Shown in pieces: positions 1 to 5,974 of a stretch of 15,241 nucleotides of DNA (positions within the stretch are counted from its first letter, which is position 1; each line of letters opens with the position of its first letter). Below the pieces are notes generated by a model. It searched no databases. It had not been told where the DNA came from and saw only the letters and a list, made by a program, of their open reading frames with translations. Both the position numbers and the translations under genes were made by a program. The stretch comes from Firmicutes bacterium UBA2598 (GTDB lineage Bacteria > Bacillota > PH28-bin88): the NCBI GenBank assembly GCA_002339345.1, contig DDKM01000092.1:1-15241 (forward strand), written 5' to 3'.

Positions 1-32
1 TGGGAGTGAGGGGCGGATTGACGAATAATTAG

Positions 33-61
33 GCGAAGAATGAGGTTAATGTTCGCTTTTT
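33..61 (+). terminator. Possible weak terminator of an upstream gene
   Basis: GCGAA at 33-37 can pair with TTCGC at 52-56, and five Ts follow at 57-61. The stem is only five pairs with a 14-nt loop, so this may be chance. No coding region is evident in bases 1-63. The T-run ends just before the -35 box of the next promoter, a plausible place for the end of a preceding transcription unit. Confidence 0.2.
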
Positions 62-63
62 CG

Positions 64-93
64 TTGACACTGCCAGCGGTCCTTTGGTATGAT
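64..93 (+). promoter_or_regulatory. Sigma-A-type promoter of the purine operon
   Basis: A perfect -35 box TTGACA lies at 64-69 and a -10 box TATGAT at 88-93, separated by 18 nt. A TG at 85-86 gives an extended -10. Transcription would start near 98-101, about 20 nt before the first leader hairpin. This is the only strong promoter I found in the window, and it fits one long transcript covering the permease and all pur genes. Confidence 0.8.
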
Positions 94-119
94 GAACATG
101 TCCGGGAAATTAAATAGAG

Positions 120-156
120 GGGACTGGCGGGTACGGCCATGGTGCCGCACTCCAGC
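120..156 (+). other. 5' leader hairpin preceding the aptamer
   Basis: CTGG at 124-127 pairs with CCAG at 152-155. Inside it, GGTAC at 130-134 pairs with GTGCC at 142-146, leaving GGCCATG as the loop. GGG at 120-122 can also pair with CCC at 156-158, past a bulged A123. The last two of those Cs also belong to the closing helix of the aptamer (157-162), so the hairpin and the aptamer may compete at their border. I do not recognise it as a known aptamer. It may be a folding aid or an accessory domain. Confidence 0.4.
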
Positions 157-308
157 CCGAAAGTGTACCTAGGGTTCCGCACCTGCGAAGGGTGATGCGG
201 TGGCACCTCTCATCTGGCAGTGGTCCGGTCCGAGTGGTACAGGCATTCCGGCAGCTTTGTCCGGCATGTTACACCGGAGGGGAAAAAGCCCAGGCGGGTA
301 GGTTTCGG
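157..308 (+). promoter_or_regulatory. ykkC-family riboswitch, probably PRPP-sensing subtype
   Basis: Three conserved ykkC blocks occur in order: CTAGGGTTCCG at 169-179, GGTCCGAG at 227-234, and the 3' block ACACCGGAGGGGAAAAAGCC at 271-290, which runs on into CAGGCGGG. CCGAAA at 157-162 pairs perfectly with TTTCGG at 303-308. This is a closing helix outside the core, as expected for the subtype-2 RNAs (PRPP and ppGpp) rather than the guanidine subtype. A hairpin closes near 177-200 and a longer one spans about 234-274 with a CCGG/CCGG tip. Known subtype associations are guanidine exporters for subtype 1, amino-acid genes for ppGpp and purine synthesis for PRPP. The downstream purine operon therefore favours PRPP, and ligand binding would be expected to turn expression on. 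The family call is firm. The ligand is inferred from context and the closing helix. Confidence 0.85.
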
Positions 309-347
309 CTATGTTAGTCAAATCTACCAGCCTGGGTATATTAATTT
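289..347 (+). terminator. Anti-aptamer / terminator hairpin of the riboswitch
   Basis: CCCAGGC at 289-295 pairs with GCCTGGG at 330-336. After one G/A mismatch, GGTAG at 297-301 pairs with CTACC at 324-328, and the stem continues through GTTT/AAAT to an inner GGCTA/TAGTC tip. The element is almost fully paired over 48 nt and uses the 3' strand of the aptamer and its closing helix. Aptamer and hairpin are therefore mutually exclusive. The tail at 337-347 is A/T-rich but not a clean T-run, so it may be a slow or leaky terminator, or a switching helix that works with the hairpin at 372-407. Confidence 0.6.
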
Positions 348-371
348 ACCGCGGGCGGATAACCCAAAGGG

Positions 372-407
372 GGGATGCACAGGACAGAAAGCGGATCCCG
401 GTTTTTT
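372..407 (+). terminator. Second attenuator-like hairpin with six-T tail
   Basis: GGGAT at 372-376 pairs with ATCCC at 395-399, and GC at 377-378 pairs with GC at 391-392 past a two-base bulge. GG and then six Ts (402-407) follow, the classic intrinsic-terminator layout. An alternative pairing, ACC at 348-350 and GGG at 353-355 with CCCGGT at 397-402, could also form. The hairpin lies between the riboswitch hairpin and the permease start, so it could act as a second block on readthrough. Confidence 0.45.
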
Positions 408-443
408 GGACTCATCTAAAAAACGATAGGAGTGGAAGGACCG

Positions 444-1742
444 TTGGAAAGCTTTTTTAAACTGAGGGAGAACAATACCACCGTCAGGACGGAAATGCTG
501 GCAGGACTCACCACCTTCATGACCATGGCCTACATTATTATCGTGAACCCCTTTATCCTGGGTGATGCGGGTATGCCGGTGGAAGCGGTCTTTGTGGCCA
601 CCGCCCTTTCCGCAGCCCTGGGTACCCTTTTGATGGGCCTGTTGGCCAATTATCCCTTTGCCCTGGCACCTGGTATGGGCCTGAACGCCTTTTTCGCCTA
701 CTATGTGGTGGGTGTATTGGGTCTGTCCTGGCAGGCAGCCCTGGCGGCGGTTTTTATTTCCGGTGTCATCTTCTTAATCCTAACCCTCACCAAGGCCCGG
801 GAGGCTATCGTCAATTCCATTCCCATGCCCCTCAAGTTGGCGGTCAGTGCCGGTATCGGCCTGTTTATCGCCCTGATTGGTTTCAAAAACGCCGGCATTG
901 TGGTTGCCAATCCGGCTACCCTGGTTTCCCTGGGCAGCATCAAGGATCCCAATGTGATTACCGCGCTGCTGGGTCTTTTAATCACCGGCGCCCTTGTTAT
1001 CAAGCGGGTTAGAGGCGCTCTGATCCTGGGCATCCTGGCCACCACCATTATCGGTATTCCCTTGAAAGTCACCCCCATTGCCAACTTGAAGCTTGTCAGT
1101 ATGCCGCCCAGCTTGGCTCCGACCTTCGGTGCATTTACCCTCGGGTTCAACGAAGTATTAACCTTTGGCATCATTCCTGTCATCTTCGCTTTCACCTTTG
1201 TGGATCTTTTTGACACCATCGGCACCTTGACCGGGGTGGCTACCAAGGCCAATATGCTGGACAGGGAAGGCCGCCTGCCCCGGGCCAATAAGGCTCTGTT
1301 GGCGGACTCCGTGGCCACCGTGGCCGGTGCCGCCGTGGGGACCAGTACCGTGACCACCTATATTGAAAGTGCTTCCGGGGTGGCGGAAGGTGGCCGCACC
1401 GGCCTAACCGCCGTGGTCACCGCCGGATTGTTCCTGGTGGCCCTGTTCTTCTCCCCGCTACTGTCCGTCATTACCTCCGCTGCCACCGCGCCGGTATTGA
1501 TCATCGTTGGTATTTTCATGATGGAGCCGGTAATGAGGATCAATTTTGCCGACTACCTGGACGGCATTCCCGCCTTCCTGGCCATCGTGATGATGCCCTT
1601 TACCTTCAGCATTGCCGAAGGTATTGTATTCGGGGTACTGGCTTATACCTTGCTCAGGGTGCTGACGGGCCGGACCAAGGATGTCAGCTTGACCATGTGG
1701 ATCCTCACTGTGTTGTTCATCATCCGGTTAATTTATCACTAA
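444..1742 (+). CDS. AzgA/NCS2-family purine base permease (PbuG-like)
   Basis: This is an integral membrane importer for purine bases (hypoxanthine/guanine or adenine), probably proton-coupled as in the family. The 432-residue product has the AzgA hallmarks: an N-terminal GLTTFMTMAYIIIVNP at about 21-36, APGMGLNAFF at about 75-84, FVDLFDTIGTLTG in the central membrane region, and TSTVTTYIESASGVAEGGRTG further on. It is hydrophobic throughout, with about 12-14 membrane segments expected. An in-frame GTG at 432 opens the frame earlier, but AGGAG at 429-432 overlaps it. The TTG at 444 has that Shine-Dalgarno at proper spacing and gives the usual start MESFFKL, so I chose TTG. Substrate preference within the family (PbuG or PbuO type) cannot be read from sequence alone. 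As first gene behind the riboswitch, it links base salvage to de novo synthesis. Confidence 0.93.
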   Translation: MESFFKLRENNTTVRTEMLAGLTTFMTMAYIIIVNPFILGDAGMPVEAVFVATALSAALGTLLMGLLANYPFALAPGMGLNAFFAYYVVGVLGLSWQAALAAVFISGVIFLILTLTKAREAIVNSIPMPLKLAVSAGIGLFIALIGFKNAGIVVANPATLVSLGSIKDPNVITALLGLLITGALVIKRVRGALILGILATTIIGIPLKVTPIANLKLVSMPPSLAPTFGAFTLGFNEVLTFGIIPVIFAFTFVDLFDTIGTLTGVATKANMLDREGRLPRANKALLADSVATVAGAAVGTSTVTTYIESASGVAEGGRTGLTAVVTAGLFLVALFFSPLLSVITSAATAPVLIIVGIFMMEPVMRINFADYLDGIPAFLAIVMMPFTFSIAEGIVFGVLAYTLLRVLTGRTKDVSLTMWILTVLFIIRLIYH

Positions 1743-1767
1743 AAGGTATACCCTTAAAGGGCGGGAA

Positions 1768-1791
1768 GGGGCTCAAGGAAACTTGGGCCCC
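1768..1791 (+). other. 10-bp stem-loop with GAAA loop, permease-purK junction
   Basis: GGGGCTCAAG at 1768-1777 pairs over all ten positions (one G/T wobble) with CTTGGGCCCC at 1782-1791. This leaves the tetraloop GAAA, a GNRA-type loop. No T-run follows, so it is not an ordinary intrinsic terminator. It buries both the AAGGA and the TTG at 1783 that would be the most upstream purK start. It may be an mRNA processing or stability element between the permease and pur cistrons, or a translation control. Confidence 0.7.
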
Positions 1792-1830
1792 GACCTGTAC
1801 CGCCAATTCTTGCGTAAAGTGGTGAAACCT

Positions 1831-3018
1831 GTGGTAAACTCCCTGTCCCTGGACAGGATCACCGCCTGTCCCCCGGTAAAAATCGGGATCATCGGCGGCG
1901 GCCAGCTGGGCAAAATGATGACGCTAGAGGCCAAAAGGATGGGTTTCCATGTCACGGTGATGGATCCCACCCCGGCCAGTCCGGCTGCCCAGGTGGCCGA
2001 TGCCCAGGTTGTGGCTGGCTTCCATGATGAAAAGGCCATCAGGGAAGTGGTTACCGCCGTGGATGTGACCACCTATGAATTTGAACACATCGACGCCGCC
2101 GTCCTCCTAGCCATGGAGGAAAGGGGCTTCCCGATATACCCCACACCAATTGTATTACAGAAAATTCAAAATAAATTAACCCAAAAGGAAATCTTGGCGG
2201 CGGCAGGGATACCAGTGCCTGCCTTTGCACCGGTCCATTCAGAGGCGGATATTGCAGCAGCGGCAATCCGGTTGGGGTATCCCCTGGTACTGAAAACCTG
2301 TACGGGGGGTTATGACGGTAAGGGAAACTGTGTCATCAACGGTCCCGACCAGATCAGACCAGCCATGACTTCTCTGCAGGGCAGCCTGATGGTGGAAGAG
2401 TATGTGCCGTTCCTTGGCGAGGTTTCCGTCATTGTGGCCCGCAATTGTCATAATGAGGTCAAGAGTTTTCCCCTGGCGGAAAACATCCATGTTGAAAATA
2501 TCCTCCGCTTGACCATTGTCCCGGCCAGGGTGGATGACGTCATCGCCCAATCGGCCCGGCAGGTGGCGGAGAGGGTGATAGAGGTCTTTCGCGGAATCGG
2601 CGTTTTTTGCATCGAAATGTTCGTCACCACAGGCGGGCGGGTGCTGGTCAATGAGGTGGCGCCCCGGCCCCACAACTCCGGGCACTATACCATCGAGGCC
2701 TGTGTCACCTCACAGTTTGAACAGCACATCCGGGCCATTACCGGTCTACCTCTGGGGGATCCTTCACTAATCCAGCCGGCAGTGATGGTAAACCTTCTGG
2801 GAGAGGATGAACGCCAGGGCCCGGCGGTGCTCACCGGCATCCGGGAGGTCCTGGCCATGCCTGGGGTTTACCTGCATTTTTACGGTAAGCAGCAAACCGC
2901 ACCCCGGCGCAAAATGGGACACGTGACGGTGGTGGCGTCTTGCCGGAGCGAAGCCCTGGAAAGGGCCTACCGGGTGGCCGCCAGCCTGCGGGTAACTGCA
3001 GAAGAGGTTAGTAGGTAA
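1831..3018 (+). CDS. purK: N5-carboxyaminoimidazole ribonucleotide synthase, PurK
   Basis: This ATP-grasp enzyme carboxylates AIR with bicarbonate and ATP to give N5-CAIR, which PurE then rearranges. From the GTG at 1831 the product is 395 residues. It shows GIIGGGQLGKMM (about 19-30, nucleotide/AIR fold), TYEFEHI at 81-87, VLKTCTGGYDGKG at 153-165 (ATP loop), MVEEYVPF near 187 and the metal/ATP-binding NEVAPRPHNSGHYT at 274-287. The frame opens at a TTG at 1783, but that codon and its Shine-Dalgarno lie inside a strong hairpin. The GTG at 1831 has GGTGA ending five bases upstream, and leaves 18 residues before the glycine loop, close to the short lead of the Bacillus enzyme. GTG at 1819 and 1822 are alternatives. 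The 74-nt gap to purE has a run of seven Cs and no evident gene. Confidence 0.93.
   Translation: MVNSLSLDRITACPPVKIGIIGGGQLGKMMTLEAKRMGFHVTVMDPTPASPAAQVADAQVVAGFHDEKAIREVVTAVDVTTYEFEHIDAAVLLAMEERGFPIYPTPIVLQKIQNKLTQKEILAAAGIPVPAFAPVHSEADIAAAAIRLGYPLVLKTCTGGYDGKGNCVINGPDQIRPAMTSLQGSLMVEEYVPFLGEVSVIVARNCHNEVKSFPLAENIHVENILRLTIVPARVDDVIAQSARQVAERVIEVFRGIGVFCIEMFVTTGGRVLVNEVAPRPHNSGHYTIEACVTSQFEQHIRAITGLPLGDPSLIQPAVMVNLLGEDERQGPAVLTGIREVLAMPGVYLHFYGKQQTAPRRKMGHVTVVASCRSEALERAYRVAASLRVTAEEVSR
1842..1871 (+). repeat. Three-part repeat with two competing pairings, start of purK
   Basis: CCTGTCC occurs at 1842-1848 and again at 1865-1871, and its complement GGACAGG lies between at 1851-1857. The middle copy can pair with the first (7-2-7 inverted repeat in DNA, a shorter hairpin in RNA) or with the second (7-bp stem, 7-nt loop ATCACCG). 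It lies in the weakly conserved first codons of purK. It could be a protein-binding palindrome, a folding switch, or coincidence in a GC-rich leader. Confidence 0.5.
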
Positions 3019-3092
3019 AGGGAAGAACGGTAAGAAAAGTGCATGGTTTACCCCCCCAACAATATTAGTCAAACAGGAAGGGAGGCGGGAGC

Positions 3093-3623
3093 TTGGCCGC
3101 TCCGCTGGTAGGTATAATTATGGGCAGTGACTCCGACCTCAAGGTGATGCACCAGGCGGGCAAGGTTCTGGAGGAGTTCGGGGTGCCCTATGAGATGACG
3201 GTGGTATCCGCCCATCGTACTCCGGAACGCCTTTTTAGCTATGCGCGGGAGGCTGCCGCTAGGGGCTTGGCGGTGATTATCGCGGGTGCCGGCGGTGCAG
3301 CCCACCTGCCGGGGATGGTCGCCTCCCTGACGGAACTGCCGGTCATCGGGGTACCGGTCCAGACTGCTACCCTGGGCGGGGTGGATTCACTGTACTCCAT
3401 TGTGCAAATGCCGCCCGGGGTGCCGGTGGCCACGGTGGCCATCAATGGGGCCCAGAACGCGGGCATTCTGGCCGCCCAGATGCTGGGTGTGCGGGATGCC
3501 GCCTTGCGGCAACGAATCCGCACATATAAGGAAGGGTTGCGGCAAATGGTGGAAGGAAAGGCCAGGGATCTGGAAGAAAAGGGCTACCAGGCCTATCTCA
3601 ATCACATGACTGGAGGGAAATAG
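3093..3623 (+). CDS. purE: N5-CAIR mutase, PurE class I
   Basis: PurE converts N5-CAIR to CAIR without a cofactor, directly after PurK. The 176-residue protein has IIMGSDSD (8-15), the catalytic SAHRTP (39-44, His41) and the substrate loop GAGGAAHLPG (65-74), followed by VPVQT and the INGAQNAG stretch. These are features of class I, the form that needs PurK, and purK lies next door. Translation starts at TTG 3093, with GGGAGG at 3080-3085 seven bases upstream. No ATG gives a full-length product, because the only nearby in-frame one falls inside the MGSDSD motif. The order purK-purE is the reverse of the purE-purK order in Bacillus. Confidence 0.97.
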   Translation: MAAPLVGIIMGSDSDLKVMHQAGKVLEEFGVPYEMTVVSAHRTPERLFSYAREAAARGLAVIIAGAGGAAHLPGMVASLTELPVIGVPVQTATLGGVDSLYSIVQMPPGVPVATVAINGAQNAGILAAQMLGVRDAALRQRIRTYKEGLRQMVEGKARDLEEKGYQAYLNHMTGGK

Positions 3624-3624
3624 G

Positions 3625-4917
3625 GTGATTGAACGGTATACTTTGCCGGAAATGGGCAGGGTCTGGACTCTGGAGAACAAGTACCAGAAGTGGTTGGAGA
3701 TCGAAATATATGCCTGTGAAGCATGGGCGGAACTGGGGGCCATTCCCTGGGAGGCAGTGGAGGCCATCCGCCAAAAGGCCACATTCTCTGTAGAGCGGAT
3801 TGCTGCCATCGAGGCGGAGACCCGGCATGATGTAGTGGCCTTTACCCGTTGTGTGGCGGAGAACCTGGGTGATGAGGCCAAATATGTCCACTACGGGCTG
3901 ACCTCCTCCGATGTGGTGGATACCGCCCTTGCTGCGCTGATGCGGGAGGCCATCACCCTGATTATCCATGAAGCGGGGAAGCTGACAGCCGCACTGGTGG
4001 ATAAGGCCCGGGAGCATAAACACACCATGATCATGGGCCGTACCCACGGCGTCCATGCCGAACCCACCACCTTCGGCTTGAAGATGGCCCTCTATGTAGC
4101 GGAAATGCAGCGCAATTTACAGCGGCTGGAACAGGCCAAATCTATCATTTCCGTTGGTAAACTGTCCGGTGCGGTGGGCACCTATGCCAACATCCATCCC
4201 CATGTGGAAAGCTATGTTTGCCACAAACTGGGGCTGGCCCCGGCCCCCATTTCCACCCAGATTTTGCAGCGGGACCGCCATGCCGAGTACATGACTGTCC
4301 TGGCCATCGTGGGGGGCACCCTGGACAAGCTGGCTACGGAAATCCGCGGTCTGCAAAAAACAGAAACCAGGGAGGTAGAAGAGCCATTTTACGCGGGGCA
4401 AAAGGGATCATCCGCCATGCCCCACAAACGGAATCCCGTGAACTGTGAGCAGATTTCCGGTCTGGCCCGGGTACTGCGGGGCAACGCCATGGCGGCCCTG
4501 GAAAACATGCCCCTGTGGCATGAACGGGATATCTCCCATTCTTCGGTGGAACGGGTGATCGTGCCGGACAGCACTACTTTGCTGCACTACATGCTGAACC
4601 GAATGACCCGCATCATCACCGACCTGCACGTATACCCGGAAAACATGCAACAGAACATGGCTAAAACCCTGGGGTTGCCCTACTCCCAGCGGGTGTTGCT
4701 GACCCTGATCGACAAAGGCCTGAGCCGTGAGGCGGCCTACGATCTGGTACAATCCCATGCCATGCGGGCTTGGCGGGAGCAAAAACCCCTGCAGGAACTG
4801 CTAGCGGCGGATGGTGTAATCCGGGCCTATTTGGGGGAAAGGGACCTGGCCGCTTGTTTTGACCCAGCCTACCACCTCCGGCGGGTGGATGAAATATTTG
4901 CCCGGGTGGGGATTTAG
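3625..4917 (+). CDS. purB: Adenylosuccinate lyase, PurB
   Basis: PurB works twice in purine synthesis. It releases fumarate from SAICAR to give AICAR, and from adenylosuccinate to give AMP. The 430-residue protein carries TRHDVVAF around His68, the TSSDVVDT block (93-100), GRTHGVHAEPTTFG with His141, and the fumarase/aspartase signature SSAMPHKRNP (262-271) on the mobile catalytic loop, where a serine acts as the base. Length is typical. The GTG start at 3625 follows the purE stop by one base, and GGAGGG at 3612-3617 is seven bases away, inside the end of purE, so the two are probably translationally coupled. The second PurB reaction needs PurA, which is not in this window. Confidence 0.97.
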   Translation: MIERYTLPEMGRVWTLENKYQKWLEIEIYACEAWAELGAIPWEAVEAIRQKATFSVERIAAIEAETRHDVVAFTRCVAENLGDEAKYVHYGLTSSDVVDTALAALMREAITLIIHEAGKLTAALVDKAREHKHTMIMGRTHGVHAEPTTFGLKMALYVAEMQRNLQRLEQAKSIISVGKLSGAVGTYANIHPHVESYVCHKLGLAPAPISTQILQRDRHAEYMTVLAIVGGTLDKLATEIRGLQKTETREVEEPFYAGQKGSSAMPHKRNPVNCEQISGLARVLRGNAMAALENMPLWHERDISHSSVERVIVPDSTTLLHYMLNRMTRIITDLHVYPENMQQNMAKTLGLPYSQRVLLTLIDKGLSREAAYDLVQSHAMRAWREQKPLQELLAADGVIRAYLGERDLAACFDPAYHLRRVDEIFARVGI

Positions 4918-4949
4918 CAACTCCAATTACTGGAAAGGAGTGTTAACCG

Positions 4950-5669
4950 GTGGAAAGAGGAGCCATGCGGTACGAAGGTAAAGCCAAAAAGATCTATGCC
5001 ACCAGCCATCCGGACCTGTTCATTGTGGAATTCAAGGATCAAGCCACTGCCTTCGATGGCAAGAAACGCGGTATAATCCATGAGAAGGGTATCTGCAATG
5101 CCCGTATATCTGCCCTGTTGTTTAAGCATCTGGCGGAACAGGGAGTGCCCACCCATTTTGTGGAAATGCTTTCCTCCCGGGAAATGCTGGTTAAAGGGCT
5201 GGACATCATCCCGGTGGAGGTTGTGGCCCGTAATGTTGTGGCAGGCTCCCTGGCCAAAAGGTTGGGCCAGCCGGAGGGAACGCCGCTGCCCAAGCCGGTG
5301 CTGGAGTTCTATTATAAGTCCGATGCCCTGGGTGACCCCATGATCAATGAATACCATGTGGACAGCATGGGGTGGGCCACCGGCGGGGAAATGCAGCGCA
5401 TTAAGGAACTGGCCTGGCAGGTGAACCAGCGGCTGTCCGTCCTGATGGAGCATGCGGGGTTGGTGTTGGTGGATTTTAAACTGGAGTTCGGCCGGCACCG
5501 GGGGGAGGTTTTGTTGGGGGATGAGATCTCCCCAGATACCTGCCGTTTGTGGGATGCCGCCACCGGTGAAAAGCTGGACAAGGATCGTTTCCGCCGGGAT
5601 TTGGGTGGCGTGGAAGACGCCTACCGGGAAGTTTTGCACCGGGTGGAACGGGTGCTCGGCACCCTATAA
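4950..5669 (+). CDS. purC: SAICAR synthetase, PurC
   Basis: PurC joins CAIR and aspartate with ATP to make SAICAR. The 239-residue protein has the N-terminal GKAKKIY (10-16) of the ATP-binding lobe, EVVARNVVAGS (90-100) contacting substrate, DFKLEFG (175-181) and DEISPDTCRLWD (191-202) with the metal-binding acidic residues. Length is normal. The GTG at 4950 is preferred because AAAGGAG at 4934-4940 sits nine bases upstream. The in-frame ATG at 4965 has its GAGGAG only two bases away. A 32-nt gap separates it from purB. Confidence 0.96.
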   Translation: MERGAMRYEGKAKKIYATSHPDLFIVEFKDQATAFDGKKRGIIHEKGICNARISALLFKHLAEQGVPTHFVEMLSSREMLVKGLDIIPVEVVARNVVAGSLAKRLGQPEGTPLPKPVLEFYYKSDALGDPMINEYHVDSMGWATGGEMQRIKELAWQVNQRLSVLMEHAGLVLVDFKLEFGRHRGEVLLGDEISPDTCRLWDAATGEKLDKDRFRRDLGGVEDAYREVLHRVERVLGTL

Positions 5670-5722
5670 TGCGGCCAAGGCTTGTTACAGAGTAAAAACT
5701 CGCGCAGAAAGAGGGATGAACG

Positions 5723-5971
5723 GTGTATTTAGCCCAGATTCACATTACCTTGAAGCCCGGTGTGCTGGATCCCCAGGGCACGGCGGTTTATAAAGCCTTG
5801 CAGGCCCTGGATTTTACCGGCGTGGAGGACGTCCGTATCGGTAAGTACATGGAGGTGCGGCTTTCGGCGGCAGACCGGGCGGTGGCGGAAATGCAGGTGG
5901 CGGAAATGTGCCGGCGGCTACTGGCCAACCCGGTGATTGAAAACTACGCCTTTCAGGTGGTGGAGGGATAA
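5723..5971 (+). CDS. purS: FGAM synthase subunit PurS
   Basis: PurS is the small bridging subunit of three-part FGAM synthase. It lets ammonia made by PurQ reach the active site of PurL. The 82-residue product has the family start YLAQIHITLKPGVLDPQGTA, a central GVEDVRIGKYMEV strand and a C-terminal helix ending in NPVIENY. It starts at GTG 5723 with GAGGGA at 5711-5716 six bases upstream. An ATG at 5716 is in another frame and gives no known protein. It lies three bases before purQ, as expected for an obligate partner. The 53-nt gap from purC holds nothing I recognise. Confidence 0.95.
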   Translation: MYLAQIHITLKPGVLDPQGTAVYKALQALDFTGVEDVRIGKYMEVRLSAADRAVAEMQVAEMCRRLLANPVIENYAFQVVEG

Positions 5972-5974
5972 ACC

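Noticed and set aside
119..338. A ZTP (pfl) riboswitch, prompted by ACTGGCGGG at 123-131 and GCCTGGGTA at 330-338
   Set aside because: The rest of the pfl core is missing, the two pieces are about 200 nt apart, and the bases are fully explained by the upstream hairpin and the anti-aptamer stem.
377..392. Resemblance of GCACAGGACAGAAAGC to part of the c-di-GMP-I riboswitch
   Set aside because: Only a short fragment matches. The second conserved part and the helices are absent, and the bases form the loop of the terminator hairpin.
220..429. 69-codon open frame across the leader
   Set aside because: It lies wholly inside the aptamer and attenuator structures, has no convincing ribosome site and shows no protein-like motifs.
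1..431. A guanine aptamer in tandem with the PRPP riboswitch, as known in some purine operons
   Set aside because: I looked for the purine-aptamer core (three-way junction with conserved TTTCTACC and GACTA-type loops) in the leader and did not find it on either side of the ykkC element.
1810..1840. A second promoter upstream of purK (TTGCGT with TAAACT)
   Set aside because: The boxes match poorly (three and four of six) and the 19-nt spacing is not ideal. I cannot support it.
3043..3113. Short ATG frame of 23 codons in the purK-purE gap, running into purE
   Set aside because: It lacks a good ribosome site and would conflict with the strong site of purE. It is probably chance.
4914..5639. 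241-codon open frame on the - strand opposite purC
   Set aside because: Same reason: it shadows a well-conserved gene and has no family features.
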